DNA of 64,000 nucleotides, taken from assembly GCA_904066235.2 (NCBI GenBank), contig CAJFCV020000004.1, positions 10,044,001 to 10,108,000 on the forward strand, read 5' to 3'. Of this stretch, positions 44,945 through 56,034 are shown in pieces. Each line of letters starts with the position of its first letter. Within the stretch, counting starts at the first letter, position 1. Source of the DNA: Bursaphelenchus xylophilus. Its lineage: Eukaryota; Nematoda; Chromadorea; Rhabditida; Aphelenchoididae. The notes beneath the pieces are model-generated. The model was not told where the DNA came from. It made no database searches and was given only the letters and a program-made list of their open reading frames with translations. Both the position numbers and the translations under genes were made by a program.

Positions 44945-47900
44945 CTAGGCAAAACTGTCTTTAGCGATTTGCATGATAGAGAAGGGGGAGTCGGCGCACA
45001 GGCGGTCCACGTCATTCTGCGTGGGAACCGAGCGCCAAGGAGAGACGCCGGGGATCGAAGTCAACGACGAGGAGCTGAGCGGAGAGTCGTTGGGACGGGG
45101 GCCGAGTCTGCTGGCCATCACTTCGAATTTTCGCGTCATTTCATGGACCACGATTTCGGCGGCGCGCCGGCGCAGATAAAACGGCTGATTGGGATGGGGT
45201 TTGTTCGGGAACGGCTTTACCGCCTCGAGGAATGAGAGGGTGCGGAATCTGAAATTCGAAAAAAACTTGTTATACAGCAGAAAAAAATTACAAAAATGAA
45301 AAAATTTAGAGTAACCAAAAAATTTTTTTTTCGACCTCCAGACGCCTCAAAAATCAATTTCAACTTTTTAATGGGTTAATGTTAATCTTTTGAAATTTAA
45401 ACTGGAAGTACCTCAACTATCGCCTCGCCGATTTTCTTCAAATTCTGCAGACACTTTTAAACAAGTAACCTATAAAAATATTCGACCGATTTTAGCTATA
45501 AAATGTTGAGATTTCCGTCAAATTTCTATCCCAAGGAACCGGGACGAATCGGGAAAAGAGCCATTGGGTACCCGAAAAGCATTATTTTTCTTCGATGCAA
45601 GTGTGAAATTAGGATAATCGAGGGTGTTGATTTCGAAAATGACATTCATTTTTTTTTGATCTCTACTTTTTTCCTTAAGTAGTACTGTAAAGTAGTAATT
45701 TTTTGATTTTTTTGTCACAAATACTCGATTTGCGGTCGATGGTGCTGATTTCGAAAATCGTATTCATTTTTTCTGACAAGGGAAGTACCCCAAGTGCGAC
45801 GCTCAGATTTTTTTTATAATTTTGCACACACGCCGTGCATCGATTAAATATCAATTCCTGAAAGAAGCGCCACTGAGATATTGAACGATCTTTGCCGCCG
45901 AGAGAGTACGCAAAACGCGGAGAGCGGTCAGAGAGAAAAACGCTTTTTGGCCATAACTTTGGCAGTTTCGTGCGGAAAAATTTGATTTTTTGTAGAAACA
46001 TTATCCTTTACGGTAGAAATAGGCATGAAACTTTTCGTGCCGAAATTCGGAAAAAGTCCAAAATTTTCGTGGATTTTCGATCTAAAAATCTCGGTTACTT
46101 CTGCAAAGCGCGAGCTAGGATTCCTGCATATATCTTAGAAAAAAATTATTCTAAATTTATGCCAAGTTTCATCAAAATCTGAGCGACGCCCTTGGAGTAC
46201 TTCCCTTGTGAGTTGAAATCAGCACCATCGAAACCCCCCAAATCGAGTATTTGTGAAAAAATTCAAAAAATGACTACTTTACAGTACTACTCAAGGAAAA
46301 AAGTAGAAACCAAAAAAAAAAAAAAATGAATGTCATTTTCGAAATCAGCACCCTCGATTATCCCAATTCGACAATTGCATCGAAGAAAAATAATACTTTT
46401 CGGTTTCCCCAATCGTCCCAGTTCCCTCCATTGCCACCTCGCCAATTTTATTTTCAAATTCTGCAGACATTTCAAAGAAGTTATTACACTAACCCATTAA
46501 AAAAATTTTCGACCAATTTTAACTACAAAAATTTAAGATTTCCCCCAAACTTTTCTCCCCAAAGCTTCAAAACTCTCTCCTTACAATGGGTCAATGGCAG
46601 CCTTGGCTCTGGCAAAGTCTATGAAAGAGTTCATGTTTTCAATCAATTGAACATTCGCGACCAACGGCACTGGTTCGCACAGATAGATTTTAGCATCCGG
46701 CGCACGATCATGAAAGATTCCGATCAGCTTATTCAGAGCGTATTGTCGAACTTCATGAGGGACTTGACATTGCGGAAGAAACCAGGCGGCATCACAGAAA
46801 AGCATCACTTGGCCAACATGAGACCAATCCAAATTGTGACTGGAGAGCTGCAAAACAAACGATTATTGTCTGGAAAATTAGCTTGGGGGAGTTTTAGGCT
46901 CGATCACAGGTTCATAAAACAAAAATTTTTGGCAAAAGATTAAATTTAGATCAAGTGTTACCTAAAATAATATAATTTTTCCAATGTTGGTGTTTCAATT
47001 TCCCTAAAACTTTATCAAAATACTCTAGTTAGCCTTGAAAAAATTTCCAAAAAATTTCAGCTTGCCCTTTGCATCAGCGGCGGAGATATATAACTTTAGG
47101 TCAACAGTCATCTAAAATAAGATAAATTCCCAAAAAAAATCCACTTTTTCCATCAAAAAATCACAACAGAAAACATCCTCAACCCAAATTAGCCCAGTAG
47201 ACACCATAACCAGCTGAGACATCACAAATTTTTTCACCAAATCACCCAATCTTACCCTCTCCACCAGCTCATGAAGTGATCCAACTCGGATCTCAATAAC
47301 CGTAGCATGCCGGGTATTACTCGCAGGCCAATCTCCAGTCAAAATAATGACGCTCCTTCTGAGGCGTTCCACTTGCTCGATTGTCTTGGGCTTTTTGATC
47401 GCCTTCGCTTTTTGAATCGCTCTTCTGGCGACTTCCGACGCACCCGCACCCGGAGTTTGGTCATTGTAGACGAGAATCTTGGACTCTGGAGTCGACGGCT
47501 CGAGGAGAAGGGAGCTGGCACGACCTAGAAATATCCTCAGTAAAATTTGACAGGAGATTTGTGCATTTCAGACGGATTCAGATCAAAAAATTGCAAAGGG
47601 TCGTCAAAAGTACACGTCTCTTTGAAAATTTTGATGGCATAAAGTTGTTTTTGGACAAAACAAGCCAAATAATCTCTCAAAATGTCCCTAAATAAGTCGT
47701 AATCAATTCCCAAAAATCTTCCTCTTACCCGGAGTTAATGGAGTTCCATAGCTGCTCATGTTAGACATGACATCCGGAGAAGACTCGACCTCAGATTTCA
47801 TCGAATTCTGCAGAGATTTCTTGAGTCTAGCCGCTTGTATGACGTTCTTCGTGTAGTACAGGACATGTTGAAGAGAGATTCGAGCAAACTGTAAGATTTT

Positions 47901-48214
47901 TTCTTCCTCGCTCGAGGGAATTTGACCTTTGTTTCCGAGGAACTGGGATCTGATGAAATCTCGCCATTCTGATTCGATCACTGAAGTGAAATGAAGATTA
48001 AATTATTTCATAGGGTCACATAAGAGTTCTAAAACGCAGGAAGAAAGAGTATGAAGCCGGACGAATACTTACAATTCAGCATCAACTCATTTACGGTGTT
48101 ATACTTGACTCCGAGAAGGCGTTTTAACGAATTTTGGTCGCTAAAGACTTTCCCCGTGAGATTTCCCGCGACCATCTGCATTTGGACGCCCTCACTGGTG
48201 GTTTGGAGGATGAA
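44945..48214 (-). CDS. Unrecognised conserved-looking protein with SGNH-hydrolase-like layout
   Basis: Exons: 48214-48073, 47980-47729, 47524-47256, 46847-46585 and 45248-44945. They sum to 1,230 bases in one frame (409 residues and a stop), but the first exon begins at an acceptor, so at least one upstream coding exon is missing. The N-terminal part contains SEWRDFIRSQFLGNKGQIPS and a helical stretch. The central part runs VIILTGDWPASNTRHATVIE ... VGQVMLFCDAAWF ... KIYLCEPVPLVANV. This resembles the strand-helix order of SGNH/GDSL hydrolase-like folds (ILTGD, a central strand ending in D, and a KIYL strand before a loop), but I see no canonical GDS serine or DxxH motif. The function is unknown. 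AATAAA lies 8 bases after the stop on the minus strand (44932-44937), supporting the 3' end. Intron 4 (1.3 kb) holds nested C and B elements. The gene is head-to-head with smg-8. Confidence 0.7.
45535..46428. repeat. Family C element interrupted by a family B element
   Basis: The left C arm (45535-45775) and right C arm (46210-46428) are inverted copies beginning ggaaccgggacgaatcggga and ending aatcgtcccagttcc. They are separated by a complete family B element. Confidence 0.85.
45776..46209. mobile_element. Complete family B fold-back with 3 bp target duplication
   Basis: Starts (A)CAAGGGAAGTACCCCAAGTG and ends CTTGGAGTACTTCCCTTG(T). The sequence TGA occurs directly before CAAGGG and directly after CCCTTG, consistent with a 3 bp target duplication like that of PIF/Harbinger-type elements. 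No coding capacity. It defines the ends of family B for the rest of the window. Confidence 0.8.
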
Positions 48215-48461
48215 CTACCAATTTTCGGCCTTTCGCAAAATCAAAATAAAATTTTTTTTGATTTCTGCACTGTGCGAAAGGAAAATTGAAAATTTGAGGA
48301 TTTTGAAATACAAAAAGTACAGGAACATAGTTTACTATGTGTTTTTTAGCCTCTTCTGTTCGATAATGGACCAAGTTCCCGGAATTCCATCAAAAAACCG
48401 AGTCCGCCATCTTCTTTTTCAAGCCCCACCACGATTCCCTGATTTTTGGCATTCCGCCTAA

Positions 48462-48823
48462 GGTCAAGATATTTTTCATTTTCTAATGGCGCCAAACGTT
48501 TTCATTTTCTGCTAGTTGTTCTCTTTGCTTCCAAATGACACGTGCACCCCCATATCAAGCGCTTCTTCTTCTTTCGTTGATAATTTTCATTACACTTGAC
48601 CAAAATCTCTGCTTTTAGCTGTTTTCACGATGGAATAGCGACTGTTGCGTCGAAAATCTTTGGCAGAGATTTGCATAGTGGACCAACAGACCGATCACAC
48701 AAACGATCAGTCGATTCCAGCACGGATTTGTTGACGGAATTTTAATTTCCCACGGTTTCGTCAGTTTTTGGTGGGTGTTGAAGATTTTCGGAAATTTTTC
48801 GTTTAGATTGCGGTTTCTGGTTT
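48462..48823. promoter_or_regulatory. Probable shared promoter region between the SGNH-like gene and smg-8
   Basis: The two genes diverge here and no repeat family intrudes. An acceptor-like TTTCGTTTAG lies about 20 bases before the smg-8 ATG, consistent with spliced-leader addition. No specific factor site can be assigned. The missing first exon of the minus-strand gene probably lies at the left edge (about 48370-48470). Confidence 0.4.
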
Positions 48824-51800
48824 ATGCGAGAGGCGCAGGAATTTACGGAATGGCTAGCTGCAGCAGCCCAGCCCCACTGGACGCACCGCGGCCAGCTGGA
48901 GCAGCCGGTTTTGGTGGTTGGAGTTGTGGCTAAGAGCTCGAAAACCGGAGACCACGGTGGGAAACTGATTGATCAGCTCGTTGAGAATGCGGTGTTTTGT
49001 GGAAGCTTCGATAAACATGTTGGAGGAAGTGTGAGTCTATTTTATGTTTTGTTTTTTTGGAAGTTTAGGGAGGAATCGAAGAGTTGTTGGAGTTTTGCCA
49101 TCTAGTGTAATGTCGAGAAATCGAATTTTTAGTGATTGTGTGATTTAAAAAATATTAGGTTGATTCAAAAGTTTTTCCACATGTCTTAAAAAAATTTTAA
49201 AAAATTTAGACCAAAGCCAGTGGGCCTGGTGTATATCTTTTTAGAAAGAGGGCTGTTTGTAGATTATAGTAGATTAATAACTTTTTACAGCTTAGCAATT
49301 TGTAGTAGTAGCGACGTGTTAAACCTTAACTACTCGAAGGAAGAAAAAGTAAACCGCCGGCGTTACGTCTACAGTGGCTGTATCTTCTTAATATTCTGGA
49401 ATATGGTATGCCTGTATGTAATCTCTATGGCATCGTGGACAATTTGCTATAGGGCTAGTCGAAAAATTTTTAGTGCGAAAAATCAAAAATTAGGGTCTGG
49501 CAAAAGTAGACCCTGTAGACGCAGCTATTAGAAGCACTAAGAGATAACGCTTTCTGTTATTGTAGTGTATGAGTAGCACTACAACGCCAACGCTAAACAT
49601 TCGCGCTAGCTTTAGCTATGCGACAGAAAAATCGAATCTTTCTAATCTTAGCTGGACCACCCTGTATTTTACGAAATTTAGGGGATGTTTACAAAAACGT
49701 TTTCTGTTCATTACTCTCGCCCGGTATCCTAGTTATTTAATAAATAATTGATCCTACTTGACATACACTATCAGTTGCTAGACGCGCTAAGCTGAAGGTC
49801 CGCTTGCCATACCAGTAAAAAAATTACAAAAATTCGCCTAAAAGTGCAGTTCATGCTACTTTTCTACCTTATAAGGCAATTTCAGTTGGTGACTTTTTGA
49901 ATGTATCATCAGCATACTGTCTTTGTACAACCTGAATGGCAGCCGAGTCAAAAAAATCTAACTCCTTTCAAAAAATTTTTAAAAATCTGCTTTAGATCGG
50001 TAGCTCGGCTCTCCGGCCAACTTTATGGGATGCTACAAAAAAAGTCAGTGTAGATATAAGTAGAGCAATAAATTCAGAAGAAACTACAGCCATCCCAAGT
50101 ACGAATAACCCAAAACCCGAGACTTTTTAGTGGGCTGGAAAATTGCTAGGGCCCGGGATATTCACCATGACACAAACGGAGAAATTTTTAGTATGTTTGA
50201 AGTATTCTGAAAGGAAGCTTGTAGAAAATAAAATGCTACGAATCAAAAATTTTGCAATGTTCTGCCCCATACATCTATGCTTTTAGTTTTAACATACATT
50301 CAATCAGGCTCCAGAAATTTTATTTTGAAGTGTCTCAAAAAAATGTGGAAAAACTTTTGAATCAACCTAATATTTTCGGATTATATCTGTTGCCTTATCA
50401 TAACATTTTCTTTAACGGGAGGTTTAGTTTTCGAGGATTTTGACAGTCGACATCAGATCAAGTGCAATATAAAAAAAGAAGTGTTTTCTCGAAAAATTTT
50501 AATATTTTTATACTGATTATTGTAAAATAGGTTTGTAGACCTTTTCTTTTTTTTAGATCGAAGTCTTTTACTCGCCGTATCATCAAATAATTTTCTTGTA
50601 CGTGAACAGCTATCATGACGGACACTTGCAGCCGTCTTTGTTCACTGAAGACAAAGTAAGCCCATTTCAATTTTTCTATCTTCTTTTTAGAGCTTTTTCG
50701 ATGTTCTGAAGGACGTGGAGAGTTTGTTTATCAAATACTTATTCGTTATCTTTTTGTTATCGCATGTTGTTACATTCATTCAGCCGGATACACGGCTCGA
50801 TTCAACGTTAATTAGACATCTTTTGGCCGTCAATGAGATGAGGTGAGATCTAATTTAGTTTTAGAGGAAAAATTGTGTGGAAAATTTTTGTCTAGTGTAA
50901 TATAAATTTCTTTACTTTTAGAGCCCAAACCCGTCCAACGTACGCCAGACGTCTTGCCAATGCCTCTGGACTTCCTGGAGTTTGGTCGGATGAAGGACGT
51001 TTGGCTTTACCTAGGATCTTATTCATCATGCACGAGAATCGAGTCAAAAGAGGTTCTGTTCTCAGACCAGGCCAAAATTTTCATGATTATGACTTGACGG
51101 TAGGATTTTTCATTCAATTGGGACCTCTGATTTTTAGGTCGAGCGCCTCGAGCGGTCCAGAGAATATCAACTTGTCCATCTTTTGAAGTCGCAGTCCTTG
51201 ACTGCCGAACATCTGTAAGTCCATTTTTATACCTTATTTTTCTTCCGTTTTTAGTGGTATTGCCTTGGCCAGTCTGTCTCCTCATCGCATCCCATTTGTC
51301 CATGTTGTGGACCCGGCCAACACCGAGACCAACGTCATCGAAGAATGCCTTCTCAATTTGTGCAAAGGCACCATAAAAAGCTCGAATTTTGGTCGCCTAA
51401 TCGACGACAACCTGAGGCCTGTGACCAAAGCAGAAGCAAGAGTCAATGCCAGCGAGTTTTTATTGGGCCATGTGAAGGATATCCTCAAGAGGGAGTCGAA
51501 GCAATCCTTTTTCTTCTTGATACCCACACTGGAAAAGTTTATTCAAGGTTCCAGTGTGTTGATGGAAGCCTTGGAAGACTTTTCGATTGTGAAAAATGAT
51601 AAACTGGCAAGATGGTTGTGTGAGGAGAGTCATTTTGAGAATGAGTAAGTTGGTTTTTTGAAAGATTTTTTTGGCTATATTGTAGTAGGTGGTATTGGAA
51701 AAATCTTGTGGATGAAGGTGTCAGATTTTGTTAAAAAGTGGTAGTTGGTTTTGTAAGACATGGTGGCCTTTATTTTTTTGGTTTTTTTAAATTATATGTT

Positions 51801-54800
51801 GAAAAAATTATATTATAGTAGACATCAGATGATAAATTTTGATTTTTGGTCTTATTTTAGCCTTAAACTGGGTCTGAATGAAGTAAATTGCATCGTAGTG
51901 CTATAAAATTATTTCTAGTTTGACTTCGCAGTATTTCCGAGCTGCTACGGACCTCTATCGAACCCTTTTAAATAATGGTAAACCAATATCGAAGATCACT
52001 CAGAACGTGGAGATCAGTGGCGCCAGACATTTGAAAGCGGTAAGAGTGAAGAGTAATTGAATTTCCAGCAAGCTTGTTGATATATCTCAACGTTTTTTAT
52101 ACAATTACGATGTTATATCTGATGTTGTAGATCAAGTATATCGGAGCTTTCCTTCGTCTCACAATGAACAGCACTCAATTGGACGCCCTGTGGCCTGTGA
52201 TCCTAAAGAAATGTCAAGTAGTTTTCAAAGGATCAACCAACGTTTGTGATGCGTTGTCGGTCACAAATACCCGATGTAGATTGTTGGCCCATAAGGAAAG
52301 AAGCCCCTATATGTCCGGCAAATCCATGGATGAATGTCTAAAGTAAGGGTTGCTGGAGAAAATGGGACATTTTGAAGCTGTCAAAGGCATTTTGGGCAGC
52401 GAATATTGGGAAAAGGCAATTGAAAAGGGCTGAAAAGATTATAAAAGTGAAAAAATTTAGGGTAACAAAAAATTTTTTTTTTGTTGTGTTTTCGACCTCC
52501 AGACGCCTCAATACTCAGTTTCAATTTTTTTATGAGTTACTGTAATTTTTCCTCACTCCAATTTTTAAAAATTTAAATTGGAGGTACCGCGATTGCGGAG
52601 TTGGACGATTGGGGAAACCGAAAAGTATTATTTTTCTTCGATGCAAGTGTGAAATTAGGATAATCGAGGGTGCTGATTTCGAAAACGAAATTCATTTTTT
52701 GATCCTTACTTTTTCCTTAAGTAGTACTGTAAAGTAGTAATTTTTTGAATTTTATTTATGAATACTCGATTTGGGCGGTTTTGACGGTGCTGATTTCGAA
52801 AATTTCATTCATTTTTTCTGATTTGAAATTTTGAAATCAGCACCGTCGAAAACCCCCCAAATCGAGTATTTGTGAAAAAAATTCGAAAAATTACAACTTT
52901 ACAGTACTACTTAAGGAAAAAAGTAACGATCAAAAAAAAAAAATGAATGTCATTTTCGAAATCAACACCCTCGATTATCCTAATTTTGGCACTTACATCG
53001 GAGAAAAATAATACTTTTCTGTTTTCCTAATTGTCTTTTCCCCAATTGGCCACTTCCCAGTCGTCTTTTTCGCCAATTGACGACGTTCCAAGCATTTTTG
53101 AGAAATTTAGTTTTTATCATTTTAGAGGCCGTTGTTTCAACCACTTTTCCGGCTATTCTCACCTCTCAACCTGCAGTTGCGGCCAATCGCAGAAGCTCCG
53201 AAATGACCCGTTCGATGCCAAAGAGGCGAACTACGACTTTTACACTCAATTTGGCTGCTGCAAAAAGCTGGAGAACATGCCTTTCAAGCTGTACAATCCA
53301 GGCATCAAGTGTAAGTTAAGTTTTGTAAAATTTTGATTTTTTAGGGGATGTAACCACAACGGAAACGATGGTGGTCAGAAAAGGAGAGCCTCCCAAGCCT
53401 CGTGGAGTCAAGTTGTTGTCCAGAAAACGGGAGGAACCCCAGGAAAATGGCTTCAAATCCCAGAAATCCGACTCCTATGTCATTAGCCGCCCAAAATCGC
53501 AGTCAAGAATGGTCAATGAGCTCACATGGCAATACAACAAGATGTGTCATGAACACTCGACAAACTATCTTCATCATATGTGGTTTACGAAGGTCCCAAA
53601 TGGCGATATAGGAAGTGAAAATCCGAAAATCGAGGAAAAAGTGAAAAATGGCGCTCAAAAAGTGGAGAAAAAGAAGGGTGATGCGAAAGAGGGAAAGGAA
53701 TTGCTCCCATTGTACCCGTCGTGGTCTGTGGTTTGTCTGGGACCGGCCAAAATTTACATACACGCCAATGGGATCAAGGACCAGCCCAATTTCATAAAAG
53801 GCTCCGACTTTTTGCTCCCATGGGATTTAAACCTCACCGTGAAGTCGGAACGATGGCTGCAGGGCATGAAGGAGATCCTCAAAGTGGACCGACTCCCATG
53901 GCGAGAGAAGAGGCTCGACGAGGACCCGGCAAAGGGAACGCATCGCGAGAAAGTTAAGGTAAGAAGTTGGGCAAGTATAAGGTCAGAAGTGAGGGATGGT
54001 GAGGGGTGTATTGAAAATTGTGGTCGGAATGGATAGATGGAACTTTAATAGAGAGATATTAGCAATATCATGGAAACGAAGGTCGATTCCTAGTGCAATA
54101 TCGAAAATGTCAAGCTTTTTGATTTTTTTTGGTTTGTTTATTTTTCCACATGGTATAAATTGCAAATAAACTCATTCCGTATGCCTTATACTTTCTTATT
54201 CCAGCTTTTTATCGGATTCGAATACGAATGCCCTCAGGGCCATCGGTTTTTCTGCGACAAACCCCAGCACATCTTGGCCCATGATCGAAACGACGGATTG
54301 TTGAAGGTGAGCGTCGGTTTTTTTTGAGTTTATCTTGCTTTTAGACGGACGCGGAAGAGCTGGTCAAGTCGAATCTACCGTTGTATGCGAGATGCAAGTG
54401 CTCCAAGACGGTGGTTGTGAACGCCCAATTAATGAGAATTCATTTGGTCACTCCGAAAGCCCCGGTTGGTGTTAGATTGGTTCCAATGGTTATGGTGAGT
54501 GGAATTTTTGGATATTTGAAAGGGATTTGGAGAGTTTTGAAAAGTGATTTTGGGATTTTTTACAAGGAAAGTACTTTTATGGGGTACTTTTATTATAGTT
54601 ACAGGTCGAGAGATGTATCAAAAAAATCGCTAAACTTTTCAGATTCAGAATGTGTGAAAATTTACTGCACAATTTTGGTTTGTAAAGGTGAAAAAATCCT
54701 CAGAAGTTTTCTTGCAACACCACGAAAATACTTTTTGGCCAAGTTTTTACCAATTCAAAAGCTTTGTTTTGCGCTAAAATAAGCCCTGCAACCTTGACAA

Positions 54801-55365
54801 GCCTTAAAATATCAAATTTGATTAATACTACGCAGATGCCTCTTTTTTACATTGGAACTGCGAAGTAGGGTGTAGTATTAATCAAATTTGATATTTTAAG
54901 GCTTGTCAAGATGCCAGGGTTTACATTAGCTCCAAAGAAAGCTTTTGAATTGTTAAAAACTTGGCCAAAAAGGCATTTTCGTCGTGTTGTGAGAAAAGTT
55001 CGGAGGGATTTTTCGCCCTTACAAACCAAAATTGGGCAGCTAATTTTTACATATTCTGAATCAGAAAGGTTTTGCGATTTTTTGATATACGTCTTGACCT
55101 GTAACTCCATTCCCTATAGAAGTACTTTCCTTGTGAAAATTTTGACATGTTTGTTCAATTCCTCGAATTCTTTTTTTATTTTCAGCTGGAGAATAGCGGG
55201 TACTTTCACATGGGACAGATTGCGGAGCTCTCCCACTCTCGCTACTACGTCCTCCGGCTCCCATTTGTGTATCAGAACAGCGAGAAGCTGCATAAAAAGC
55301 CAATTTCGACTCCGACGACTTGCGGCACCCTTTTGCCGAACGCAATCCAAGTTTATCCGAAGTGA
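48824..55365 (+). CDS. smg-8: SMG8, regulator of nonsense-mediated mRNA decay (13 exons)
   Basis: SMG8 works with SMG9 to restrain the SMG1 kinase, which phosphorylates UPF1 in nonsense-mediated decay. Exons: 48824-49030, 50557-50655, 50691-50842, 50922-51099, 51138-51214, 51255-51644, 51919-52039, 52131-52342, 53126-53310, 53345-53958, 54205-54306, 54345-54494 and 55186-55365. They sum to 2,667 bases, giving 888 residues, close to known SMG8 lengths. Family features include VLVVGVVAKSS near the start, the segment HRIPFVHVVDP, a Cys/His region C-F-N-H ... C-S-C-G ... DPFDAKEANYDFYTQFGCC, HEHSTNYLHHMWF, and the late GFEYECPQGHRFFCDKPQH that precedes the C-terminal domain. All junctions keep frame. 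Three introns are long, each containing a transposon: mariner in intron 1, family C in intron 8, family G in intron 12. Confidence 0.92.
49155..50370. mobile_element. Mariner-like element, 1,216 bp, in smg-8 intron 1
   Basis: The termini are TTAGGTTGATTCAAAAGTTT and the exact reverse complement, extending to 28 bp and flanked by TA. TTAGGTTG is the classic start of mariner terminal repeats, and the length fits a mariner with a transposase-sized interior. I nevertheless find no transposase motif on either strand; the longest frame (49220-49531, 103 codons) is unrecognisable. The ends are well preserved while the interior looks non-coding, so it may have been replaced or heavily mutated. Confidence 0.82.
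52597..53037. repeat. Family C element in smg-8 intron 8
   Basis: Starts ggagttggacgattggggaa and ends with the inverted form near tttcctaattgtc. The centre holds gattttgacggtgctgattt and its inverse copy. Confidence 0.85.
54564..55133. repeat. Family G element, 570 bp, in smg-8 intron 12
   Basis: Starts CAAGGAAAGTACTTTTATGG and ends CTATAGAAGTACTTTCCTTG. The arms share cagattcagaatgtg/acatattctgaatc and a central aagatgccagggtttac / aaccttgacaagcc palindrome. It fills nearly the whole intron. Confidence 0.85.
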
Positions 55366-56034
55366 ATGCACCCCGCAAGAAACCTAATGATCCTCAGGAC
55401 ACGGTGGAGAAACTACCGTTGTCCGTTTCAACCCCTAAGGAGAGCATCGCAAGTTTTCGTGGTGGGCCCCAATGGATTCAAATGTTCACGTCTAAATCAA
55501 TTGGTTAAGTAAATTACAAAGTTTTATGGCAACAGTACGTTGCGAGAAGGAATATAGGAGAGAATGAGGTGATTTAGAACCGACTATGACGTGGTATTTG
55601 AATAGAAATTTGGTGGGGAAAATTTTAAACGTTCCCTAAAAAAACTGTAATGATCCTGGAGATTTCTGATGATTTATTGAAAGAATATTGTTGTATACTC
55701 TTTTTCTAAGGTCATAAAGACATTTTTGTTTTTTATGACCAAAATATCGATGGTTTTGGAGAGTTTTTGATCGGATTTTTGACTTCTTTTCGATTTTTTT
55801 TTATTTTTTCAACTTGTCATCTTTTGATTTCTTCAGATTTGTCTCCAAATGCTTTCCGTCTTTTGAAAAAGTAACTGATGTTTTGGAATAACATTTTTTA
55901 CAGAGTTTAACCGATTTTTTATAAAAAACGAATAAATTGTAGTAACAAAAAAGTTTTTTATAATTTTTATTTGTTTGTGATGAATGTAAAGGTATTTTTC
56001 GGACAAAAAACCGTGTGAGAGAGATTCTGACGTA
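55366..56034. other. Intergenic, between converging genes
   Basis: This 669 bp stretch holds the 3' ends of smg-8 (plus) and the acid phosphatase (minus). aataaa occurs at about 55932 on the plus strand. No repeat family was recognised here. Confidence 0.5.
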
